DNA from: RHKX01 sp963745755
GTDB taxonomy: Bacteria > Actinomycetota > Thermoleophilia > Solirubrobacterales > 70-9
Direction of reading: 5' to 3'
NCBI GenBank assembly: GCA_963745755.1
Contig: CAVUYP010000001.1
Coordinates: 372,001 to 436,000 of the forward strand
Length of the DNA stretch: 64,000 nucleotides
In this document: piece by piece, positions 19,786-26,293 of the stretch
Numbering within the stretch: the first letter of the stretch is position 1
How the letters are laid out: the number at the start of each line of letters is the position of its first letter
Notes under the pieces: model-generated
What the model saw: only the letters and a program-made list of their open reading frames with translations
What the model was told of the DNA's origin: nothing
The model's database searches: none
Made by a program: the position numbers and the translations under genes

Positions 19786-19819
19786 CGTTGAATCCGAGAT
19801 GGGACAAGGAGCAAGAAAA

Positions 19820-21055
19820 ATGGCAGTCACCGCCCTCAGGTGCAAGGAATGCGGGACCGAGTACCCGCTCGAGGCGCTCTACGTGTGCGACCAGTGCTTC
19901 GGGCCGCTCGAGGTCGCCTACGACTTCTCCGGCTTCGACGCCGAGTCGGTCAAGCGGCGGATCCAGGCCGGCAGCAGCGGCATCTGGCGCTATTCCGACT
20001 TCCTGCCGTTCAGGTCGCGTCCGGCGAGCGCGATCGAGCCGGGGCTGACGCCGCTCGTCCGCGCCGACAGGCTCGCCGAGCAGCTCGGCGTCGGCGAGGT
20101 CTGGGTGAAGAACGACGCCGCCAACCCGACCCACAGCTTCAAGGACCGGGTCGTCGCCGTCGCGATGGCGAAGGCGCTCGAGCTCGGCTTCGACACCGTC
20201 GCCTGCGCCTCGACCGGCAACCTCGCCAACGCGGTTGCCGCTCACGCCGCGGCCGCCGGCGTCGACTCCTACGTCTTCGTGCCGTCGAACCTCGAGGAGC
20301 AGAAGCTGCTCGCGACCGACGTCTACGGCACGACCCTGGTCGGGGTCGACGGCAACTACGACGACGTCAACCGGCTCTGCACCGAGCTCGCCGCCGAGCG
20401 CGGCTGGGCGTTCGTGAACGTCAACCTGCGTCCCTACTACGCCGAGGGCTCGAAGACGCTCGCCTACGAGACCGTCGAGCAGCTCGGCTGGCGGCTGCCC
20501 GATCGGGTCGTCTGCCCGATCGCCTCCGGGTCGCTGTTCACGAAGATCGGCCGCGGGTTCGACGAGTGGCGCTCGCTCGGCCTCGTCGCGGGCGAGCAGC
20601 CGACCTTCCACGGCGCTCAGGCCGCCGGCTGCGGCCCGGTCGCGACGGCGTTCGCCGACGGCCACGACGTCTGCCGGCCGGTGCGGCCGGACACGATCGC
20701 CAAGAGCCTGGCGATCGGCAACCCGGCCGACGGCCCCTACGCGCTCGACCTGGCCCGCAGCACCGGCGGCTCGGTCGACTCGGTGAGCGACGACGAAATT
20801 CGCGCCGGCATCCGGCTGCTGGCGGAGACGACCGGGATCTTCACCGAGACCGCCGGCGGCGTCACCACGGCGACGCTGGCGAAGCTCGCCGAGCGCGGCG
20901 AGATCGGCGCCGACGACCGCGTCGTCGTCTACATCACCGGCGAGGGCCTGAAGACCCTCGACGCGGTCCGCGAGGGGTTCGCGATGCACGAGATCGAGCC
21001 GACGCTCGAATCGTTCGCCGAGCGAGTCCCGGAGCGCAGCCCGGTCACCGCCTGA
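19820..21055 (+). CDS. thrC: Threonine-synthase-family PLP enzyme (riboswitch-controlled)
   Basis: 411-aa fold-type II PLP enzyme. It begins with a Cys4 zinc ribbon (Cys8/11/23/26: CKEC and CDQC) and carries the PLP lysine in NPTHSFKDR (Lys108), then ASTGNLANAVAAHAA and a Gly-rich phosphate loop. The family converts O-phosphohomoserine to threonine. Here a SAM-I riboswitch sits upstream and a ThiS/MoaD-type carrier gene directly downstream, which suggests a role in sulfur amino-acid synthesis instead of, or besides, threonine. ATG 19820 is chosen because AAGGAG precedes it by a few bases. The longer frame upstream would start inside the terminator. Confidence 0.88.
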   Translation: MAVTALRCKECGTEYPLEALYVCDQCFGPLEVAYDFSGFDAESVKRRIQAGSSGIWRYSDFLPFRSRPASAIEPGLTPLVRADRLAEQLGVGEVWVKNDAANPTHSFKDRVVAVAMAKALELGFDTVACASTGNLANAVAAHAAAAGVDSYVFVPSNLEEQKLLATDVYGTTLVGVDGNYDDVNRLCTELAAERGWAFVNVNLRPYYAEGSKTLAYETVEQLGWRLPDRVVCPIASGSLFTKIGRGFDEWRSLGLVAGEQPTFHGAQAAGCGPVATAFADGHDVCRPVRPDTIAKSLAIGNPADGPYALDLARSTGGSVDSVSDDEIRAGIRLLAETTGIFTETAGGVTTATLAKLAERGEIGADDRVVVYITGEGLKTLDAVREGFAMHEIEPTLESFAERVPERSPVTA

Positions 21056-21100
21056 GCACTCAGCTAACTTCCACGAAGATCCCGAACGGAGCGAACGAAG

Positions 21101-21373
21101 ATGGCAGTAAAGGTCAAGATCCCCGCCCAGCTGCGCCCGGCCACCGGGGGCGAGGGCGAAGTCGAGGTCGAGGCGGGAACCGTCGGCGACGCCCTCGACG
21201 CCGTCTTCGACAAGCACGACGGGCTGCGCGAGCGGATCACCGAGAACGGCGATCTGCGCCGCTTCGTCAACGTCTACGTGTCCGGTGAGGACATCCGCTT
21301 CCAGGACGGCCTCGAGACGGCGATCAGCGACGGCGCCGAGGTGACGATCCTGCCCGCGGTCGCCGGCGGCTGA
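21101..21373 (+). CDS. ThiS/MoaD-family sulfur-carrier protein
   Basis: 90-aa ubiquitin-like protein ending in Gly-Gly, the tail that an E1-like enzyme adenylates and converts to a thiocarboxylate. It shows VKIPAQLRP at the start, GTVGDALDAVFDKH and the C-terminal VTILPAVAGG. It follows the thrC-like gene after 45 bases under the same SAM-I riboswitch. The pairing parallels CysO with CysM in Mycobacterium tuberculosis, where the carrier donates sulfur to a PLP enzyme. No other molybdopterin or thiamine gene is near, so a Moco role is less likely. Confidence 0.88.
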   Translation: MAVKVKIPAQLRPATGGEGEVEVEAGTVGDALDAVFDKHDGLRERITENGDLRRFVNVYVSGEDIRFQDGLETAISDGAEVTILPAVAGG

Positions 21374-21381
21374 CGCCGCCG

Positions 21382-22119
21382 GTGCCGGAGCGCGCCGAGA
21401 CCGTCGCGATCCTCTGCGGGGGACGCGGCACCCGCCTGCAGGAGCACACCCACGCGATCCCGAAGGCGCTGGTCGAGATCGGCGGCCGGCCGATCCTCTG
21501 GCACGTCATCCGGATCTACGCGGCGCACGGCTTCCGGCGGTTCCTGCTGCTGACCGGCTACCGCGGCGAGATGATCGCCGAGTTCGCCGCCGCCGAGGAC
21601 TGGCCGGACGGGGTCGCGGTCGAGTGCCTGGAGACCGGCGAGGAGACGCCGACCGGCGGCCGGATCGCCCGGGCCGCCGACCGGCTCGGCGGGGGGACGT
21701 TCGCGCTGACCTATGCCGACGGCGTCGCCGACGTCGACCTCGGCGCCGCCCTCGAGTTCCACCGCACCCACGGCGATGCGGCGACGGTGACGCTGGTCCG
21801 CCCGCACTCGCAGTGGGGTGTGGCGGTGGTCGGCGCCGACGACCGGGTCCGCGGCTTCGCCGAGAAGCCGCGAATGGAGCAGTGGGTCAACGCCGGGTTC
21901 CTGTTCCTCGAGCCGGCTGCGCTGGACCATCTGGGCACCGACTCGGTCCTCGAGCGCGAGCCGCTGCAGCGGCTCGCCGCCGACGGGCAGCTGCACGGGT
22001 TCCGCCACGACGGCTTCTGGGACTGCATGGACACCTACAAGGACGCGGTGCTGCTCAACGACCTCTGGGCCTCGGGAGCGCCGCCATGGCGGATCTGGGA
22101 GCCGTCCCCGGTCCGATGA
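21382..22119 (+). CDS. Sugar-1-phosphate nucleotidyltransferase (RfbF-like)
   Basis: 245 aa from GTG 21382. N-terminal CGGRGTRLQEHTHAIPKALVEIGGRPILWHV is the nucleotidyltransferase signature. The ending GFWDCMDTYKDAVLLNDLW strongly resembles glucose-1-phosphate cytidylyltransferase. It would make a CDP- or other NDP-hexose for surface glycans. It starts eight bases after the carrier-protein gene, so it could be read from the riboswitch transcript, although no functional link is obvious. Its stop overlaps the next ATG. Confidence 0.82.
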   Translation: MPERAETVAILCGGRGTRLQEHTHAIPKALVEIGGRPILWHVIRIYAAHGFRRFLLLTGYRGEMIAEFAAAEDWPDGVAVECLETGEETPTGGRIARAADRLGGGTFALTYADGVADVDLGAALEFHRTHGDAATVTLVRPHSQWGVAVVGADDRVRGFAEKPRMEQWVNAGFLFLEPAALDHLGTDSVLEREPLQRLAADGQLHGFRHDGFWDCMDTYKDAVLLNDLWASGAPPWRIWEPSPVR

Positions 22120-23093
22120 GGACGGCGCTGGTCACCGGCGGCCGCGGGTTCGTCGGCGCCTGGCTCTGCCGGGCATTGCTCGAACGCGGCGTCGCGGTCG
22201 TCTCGCTGGACCGGCGGACGCCGCGCGAGCGGCCCTCGACGCTGGCCTTGCTCGGGATCGAGGCCGACGTCGCCGAGGAGCACGGAGCGCTGCTCGACCG
22301 TGAGCTGCTCGATCGGCTGCTCGCCGGCCACCGTGTCGACACCGTCTTCCACCTCGCCGCCGAGACGATCGTCGGCACCGTCCGCGAGGATCCCGCCGCG
22401 GCGTTCGACACCAACGTCCGCGGCACCTGGACGGTGCTCGAGTCGTGCCGGCGGAGCGGGGTGGAGGGGGTCGTCTTCGCCTCCTCCGACAAGGCCTACG
22501 GAGCCCACGAGGAGCTTCCCTACCGCGAGGACTTCGCGTTGCGTCCGACCGCTCCCTACGAGGCGTCGAAGGCCGCCGCCGACCTGATCGCCCGCTCCTA
22601 CTGGCCGAGCTACGGGCTGCCGGTCGCGGTGACCCGGTTCGCGAACATCTACGGCGGCGGCGATCTCAACTTCTCGCGGCTCGTCCCCGAGGCGGCCTGC
22701 GCGGCGATCGACGGCCGCCGGCCGGTGCTGCGATCGGACGGCTCGCCGGTTCGCGACCTGCTCTACGTCGAGGACGCCGCCGCCGCCTACCTGGCGATCG
22801 CCGACCGCCTCGACCGCGACGACGTCCGTGGTGAGGCCTTCAACGCCGGCGGCGAGCGTCCCTACAGCGTCCTCGAGATCGTCGCCGCGATCACCCGCCT
22901 GGCCGGCACCGGCGTCGAGCCGGACGTCCGCGGCGCCGGCAACCCGGCGGGCGAGATCGACCGCCAGTTCGTCGACGCCGCGAAGCTCCGCGACCGCTGC
23001 GGCTGGGAGCCCCGGGTCGGGCTCGAGGACGGCCTCGCGAGGACGCTGGAGTGGTATCGCGCCCACCCCGAGGTCCGCCCCCCGGCCACCTGA
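22116..23093 (+). CDS. NAD-dependent nucleotide-sugar epimerase/dehydratase
   Basis: 325-aa extended short-chain dehydrogenase. Rossmann motif TGGRGFVGAWL, conserved FHLAAETIVG, the SSDKAYG strand, catalytic Tyr-Lys in PYEASKAAADL and a C-terminal substrate-specificity region with NIYGGGDLNFSRLVP. Coupled by ATGA overlap to the preceding nucleotidyltransferase, it most simply acts on that product, for example as a CDP-glucose 4,6-dehydratase-type enzyme. The exact sugar is not determinable. Confidence 0.85.
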   Translation: MRTALVTGGRGFVGAWLCRALLERGVAVVSLDRRTPRERPSTLALLGIEADVAEEHGALLDRELLDRLLAGHRVDTVFHLAAETIVGTVREDPAAAFDTNVRGTWTVLESCRRSGVEGVVFASSDKAYGAHEELPYREDFALRPTAPYEASKAAADLIARSYWPSYGLPVAVTRFANIYGGGDLNFSRLVPEAACAAIDGRRPVLRSDGSPVRDLLYVEDAAAAYLAIADRLDRDDVRGEAFNAGGERPYSVLEIVAAITRLAGTGVEPDVRGAGNPAGEIDRQFVDAAKLRDRCGWEPRVGLEDGLARTLEWYRAHPEVRPPAT

Positions 23094-23115
23094 CCCCCCC
23101 GCCCCCGAAAGAAGC

Positions 23116-23166
23116 CGCCGAGGTCGAGCAAACAGGCGATATATGCCCCTTTCCTCGACCTCGGCG
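23116..23166. repeat. 51-bp palindromic element, copy A (17-17-17)
   Basis: A 17-base arm (23116-23132), a 17-base centre and a 17-base reverse-complement arm (23150-23166), with one mismatch in the arms. A copy with identical geometry and 45 of 51 identical bases lies at 58015-58065. It stands between two convergent genes, so it could serve as a bidirectional terminator, but there is no T-tract. The conserved loop argues for a mobile or repetitive extragenic palindrome. The rest of this 169-base gap is purine-rich GGCGGG sequence with no gene. Confidence 0.8.
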
Positions 23167-23262
23167 GGGCGGCCGGGAGCCCGGCGGGAAGGCGGGGGGC
23201 GGATGGCCGGCGGGAAGGCGGGGCGGGGTGGGCCCGGCGGGAACGCGGGCGGGGGTGGATGG

Positions 23263-24438
23263 TCAGCGGTCGGTGATCACGGCGCGGAGCAGCTTCGCGT
23301 ACTCGGCGGCGACGACCGCCGGACCGAAGCAGCTCAGGGCGGCGCGACGGAGGGCGGCGCGGTCCCAGCTCCGCGAGCGGACCGACTCGATCGCGGCGGC
23401 GATGTTGTCGGGGGTCGGATCGAAGATCGGCTCGCCGACGTCGATGCCGAGCCGGTCGCGGATCTCGGTCAGGGTCGGCCCGTAACCGGCGACCGGCGTG
23501 CCCGCCGCCAGCGCCTCGACGATGACGAGCGCGAAGGACTCGCTGCGGGAGGGCAGGCAGAGCAGCTCGGCGGAGCGCATCACGTCGACGACGGCGCCGA
23601 CGTGGTGGCGGTGGCCGAGGAACGGGGCGAAGCGGACGCGGTCGCCGAGCCCGAGCTCGGCGACCAGCGTCCGCAGGTCCTCCTCGAGCGGCCCGCGCCC
23701 CTGCAGCGTCAGCTCGGTGCCGGGCAGGCCGGCCAGCGCCCGCAGCAGCGACTGCGGGTTCTTGCGGTCGTTGAAGGAGCCGACGAAGGCGATGCCGCGG
23801 CGCTCGCCGTCGGTTCGCAGCGCCGGGTCGGCGAAGGCCGGTTGCAGTGGGTTGGCGATCACCGGCGCCCGCTCCGGGTAGCGGAGCCCGAGCTCGCCGG
23901 AGCCGACGTCGCGGGTGTGGGTGGAGGGGAAGACGACCGCCCCGACCCGGTCGAGGGCCGCCTGGGCGGCGGTCCGGTAGCGCTCCGCCCGCTCCTCCTC
24001 GCCCTTGGCGCGGATCGCCCGCCATTCGTGGACGACGGCGACCGTCGGCAGCTCCGGGGCCACCGCCGACTGGACGCGGACGTAGCGGGCGCCGTTGAAG
24101 GCGGCGATGTTGTTGACGAGGACGACGTCGGGGCGCTGTTCGTCGAGCAGCAGCCGGGTGAACCGCCGCGGGCGGCCGCCCTCCGGCTGCATGAAGACCG
24201 GCAGCGGCGCCAGCCGGTCCGCCATCCGCCGACGGAGCCGCTGCGGCGGCGGGATCAGCACCCCGACCGGCTCGATCCGGTGCCGCCAGGGCCGGGTCCG
24301 GAGCTCATCGAGCAGGGTGACGTTGAAGCGGGTGACGCCGCCGCGGAGGTCGCCGCCCCACTCGGGCGGGATCGGCCCGACGGTGAGCAGCCGCTTCTTC
24401 AGCGCCGCCGGCGGCGCCGGCAGCCGGACTGGGCTCAT
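23263..24438 (-). CDS. GT4-type glycosyltransferase
   Basis: 391-aa GT-B fold glycosyltransferase. It has an N-terminal GPIPPEWGGDLRGGV acceptor-side loop, central AFVGSFNDRKNPQSLLRAL, and the C-terminal donor motif LCLPSRSESFALVIVEALAAGTPVAGY with the ESFALVIVEA glutamates. Expected to act at the cytosolic face in making surface glycans. The ATG overlaps the stop of the GroES-like gene upstream, so the two are translationally coupled. Donor and acceptor are unknown. Confidence 0.88.
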   Translation of the reverse strand: MSPVRLPAPPAALKKRLLTVGPIPPEWGGDLRGGVTRFNVTLLDELRTRPWRHRIEPVGVLIPPPQRLRRRMADRLAPLPVFMQPEGGRPRRFTRLLLDEQRPDVVLVNNIAAFNGARYVRVQSAVAPELPTVAVVHEWRAIRAKGEEERAERYRTAAQAALDRVGAVVFPSTHTRDVGSGELGLRYPERAPVIANPLQPAFADPALRTDGERRGIAFVGSFNDRKNPQSLLRALAGLPGTELTLQGRGPLEEDLRTLVAELGLGDRVRFAPFLGHRHHVGAVVDVMRSAELLCLPSRSESFALVIVEALAAGTPVAGYGPTLTEIRDRLGIDVGEPIFDPTPDNIAAAIESVRSRSWDRAALRRAALSCFGPAVVAAEYAKLLRAVITDR

Positions 24439-24827
24439 TCCCGGCCGGACGGCTCTGCGGTTCGGCCGCAGACCGGGCAGGAGTCGCCTCCCGCGGGGCC
24501 CTTGCCGTCGCAGTAGGGGCAGACCCCGATCTCCTCGAGGACGCCGAGAACCTCGGTGACCGTGCAGACGAGCAGCCGCTCCTCCTCGACCTCGACCCAG
24601 ACCCCGGCGTTGGCCGGGAAGACGACGTGGTCGCCGGGGGCGACGGGCATCTTCACCCCCGCCTGCTCCCACCAGTCGAGGCCGGGCCCGACGGCGACGA
24701 CGACGCCGTGCTGGGGCGGCGGCTCGCGGGTTCCGGGCGGGACGACGAGCCCCGACTGGCGGACCCGGTCCGGCTCGAGCTCCTTGATGACGACCTGGTC
24801 GAAGAGGGGACGCAGGAGGTGGCGCAT
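24435..24827 (-). CDS. GroES-like (Cpn10) protein with C-terminal Cys4 motif
   Basis: 130 aa. Residues 1-95 follow the Cpn10 pattern: LLRPLFDQVVIKELEPD, SGLVVPPGTREPPPQHGVVVAVGPG, then APGDHVVFP and a closing VTEVLGVLEE. Residues 103-120 add CPYCDGKG...CPVCG, a DnaJ-like CxxC-x10-CxxC knuckle that probably binds zinc and is absent from canonical GroES. No groEL lies in the window. It heads a two-gene unit with a glycosyltransferase. It may be a specialised co-chaperone paralogue or a metal-binding protein on a GroES scaffold (inference). Confidence 0.8.
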   Translation of the reverse strand: MRHLLRPLFDQVVIKELEPDRVRQSGLVVPPGTREPPPQHGVVVAVGPGLDWWEQAGVKMPVAPGDHVVFPANAGVWVEVEEERLLVCTVTEVLGVLEEIGVCPYCDGKGPAGGDSCPVCGRTAEPSGRE

Positions 24828-25008
24828 GGGTCCCAGGTTAGGCGAGCTGCAGCTCCGAGGTCCGTGCAGCCGCGGCGTCGATCGACGCGGCGCCGGAGGG
24901 CTCCCGGCAGACCGCGGTCGGCTCGAAGGGGTTGTCGATGCTCTGCGAGCTGCGGCCGGGCCGCGGCCGGCGTCCCGGCCGCCCGCAGTCACCTACGATC
25001 GCCCGGTC

Positions 25009-25485
25009 ATGGAAGCCGCCGGTCAGCGCCGACGAGGTCGACGTGTGCGTCGCCGATTGCGGCGCGGGCTGGTCCTCGCGGCGCTGCTGCTCCTCGCCCC
25101 CGCGGGGTGCGGAGGCGAGGGGGGAGGGGAGACCGCCGCCGACGCTCCGGCCGTTGCGACGACGACCGCGGCACCGGACACGCCGCCGCGGCTGAAGGCG
25201 CCGCCCTGTCTCGCCACCGCCGCGAACTGCGCGCGCGCATCCGGCCAGATCGCCTACGTCGAGCGCGTCGATCCCGACGGCGACGGCGATGCTCACTTCG
25301 TGCTCGTCAGCGACGAGAGCATCACCGCTCCGGGCGTTTCGGTGATCGACGTTCGGGCCGGCCTGCGGCCGGCCCCGCTGCCCGCTCCCGGCGACATCCT
25401 CGCCGCCGCCGGGCCGGTCTACCGGGGATCGTTCGGGCAGCGCCAGATCGAGGCCGTCGCGGTGCGGTTCGTGCGGCGCCGGTAG
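25009..25485 (+). CDS. Putative lipoprotein
   Basis: 158 aa. A very basic start (RRRGRRVRRRLRR) is followed by GLVLAALLLLAPAGC, a lipoprotein-type signal with the lipidated Cys in PAGC. A Gly/Ala/Thr-rich linker and a globular part (AYVERVDPDGDGDAHFVLVSD, ending EAVAVRFVRRR) complete it. The globular part looks like a small beta domain, but I do not recognise a family. ATG 25009 has TACGAT nine bases upstream. The 181-base gap before it contains GC-rich inverted repeats only. Confidence 0.7.
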   Translation: MEAAGQRRRGRRVRRRLRRGLVLAALLLLAPAGCGGEGGGETAADAPAVATTTAAPDTPPRLKAPPCLATAANCARASGQIAYVERVDPDGDGDAHFVLVSDESITAPGVSVIDVRAGLRPAPLPAPGDILAAAGPVYRGSFGQRQIEAVAVRFVRRR

Positions 25486-25524
25486 CGGCGGTTCGACCGG
25501 TACCCCTGGCAAGCTGACGCCTCG

Positions 25525-26181
25525 ATGGACGACCCTGCGAGGCTCAGCGGCGAGGCTGCGGCGCGACGCCAGCTCGACCGCGTCGGCGCGTTCAGCGACG
25601 GCGTCTTCGCCGTCGCGATAACTCTGCTCGTCCTCAACATCAAGGTCCCCGACGTCCCCGACGACGAGGGCAATCTCGCCGACGCGCTCAACGACCTGAT
25701 CCCCGACCTGCAGGCCTACTTCATCGCCTTCGCGGTGATCGGCCTGTTCTGGTTCGGCCACCACGTCGCCTGGTCGCGCTTCACGGCGACGACGAGGCGG
25801 CTCGTCTGGGCGAACCTGCTGCTGCTCTCGCTGATCGCTCTGATGCCGTTCACGACCGCCCTGATGGGCAAGTACGACGGCCTGTCCGTCGCCGTGATCG
25901 CCTACGCGGTCAACGTCGGGCTGGCCGCACTCGCCGACTCGCTCCTCGACCGGATCGCCTACCGCGAGGGCTTGGTCGAGGACCTTGGCCCGGCCGAGAT
26001 CCGCGCCCAGATGATCGCCGGCTGGCTGCGCCCGGCGATCTTCTTCCTGTCGATCCCGATCGCCCTCGCGGTCTCGGTGCTGGCCGCGCAGCTGTTCTGG
26101 CTGCTGCTGTTCGTCACGCCGCGGCTCTCGCGACGGCTCGCCGGCGTCCCGGCGGAGGCCGAGCCGGCGGGCGGAACGTAG
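25525..26181 (+). CDS. TMEM175-family potassium channel (DUF1211)
   Basis: 218 aa, about six membrane helices. The first carries the family signature RVGAFSDGVFAVAITLLVL, matching the RxxxFSDGxxA filter-lining motif of TMEM175. The half repeat has FFIAFAVIGLFWFGHHVAW. Bacterial TMEM175 proteins form K+ leak channels as tetramers. The gene is monocistronic as far as I can see, since the next gene has its own promoter. Confidence 0.88.
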   Translation: MDDPARLSGEAAARRQLDRVGAFSDGVFAVAITLLVLNIKVPDVPDDEGNLADALNDLIPDLQAYFIAFAVIGLFWFGHHVAWSRFTATTRRLVWANLLLLSLIALMPFTTALMGKYDGLSVAVIAYAVNVGLAALADSLLDRIAYREGLVEDLGPAEIRAQMIAGWLRPAIFFLSIPIALAVSVLAAQLFWLLLFVTPRLSRRLAGVPAEAEPAGGT

Positions 26182-26213
26182 GCGGCGGTCGTCGGCCTCG
26201 CGACGGTTCGCTA

Positions 26214-26243
26214 TTGACGCAGCGTCAGTCGGGCGACTAGGAT
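26214..26243 (+). promoter_or_regulatory. Sigma-70-type promoter with overlapping palindromic operator
   Basis: TTGACG (26214-26219) and TAGGAT (26238-26243) are separated by 18 bases. A perfect palindrome TGACGC-A-GCGTCA (26215-26227) overlaps the -35 hexamer, as expected for a repressor, for example TetR-type. The lipase-like gene follows with a GGAGGAGA ribosome-binding site and GTG start. Confidence 0.75.
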
Positions 26244-26293
26244 CGCCGCCGGCCCACCTGGGGAGGTGGGCAACCGACCGGAGGAGAGATCCC

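Noticed and set aside
21101..21373. Carrier protein as the molybdopterin synthase small subunit
   Set aside because: No moaE, moaA or other cofactor gene is adjacent, and the SAM-I riboswitch and PLP enzyme context point to sulfur amino-acid synthesis. It is not excluded.
23116..23166. Palindrome copies as simple rho-independent terminators
   Set aside because: No T-tract on either strand, and the loop sequence is conserved between copies.
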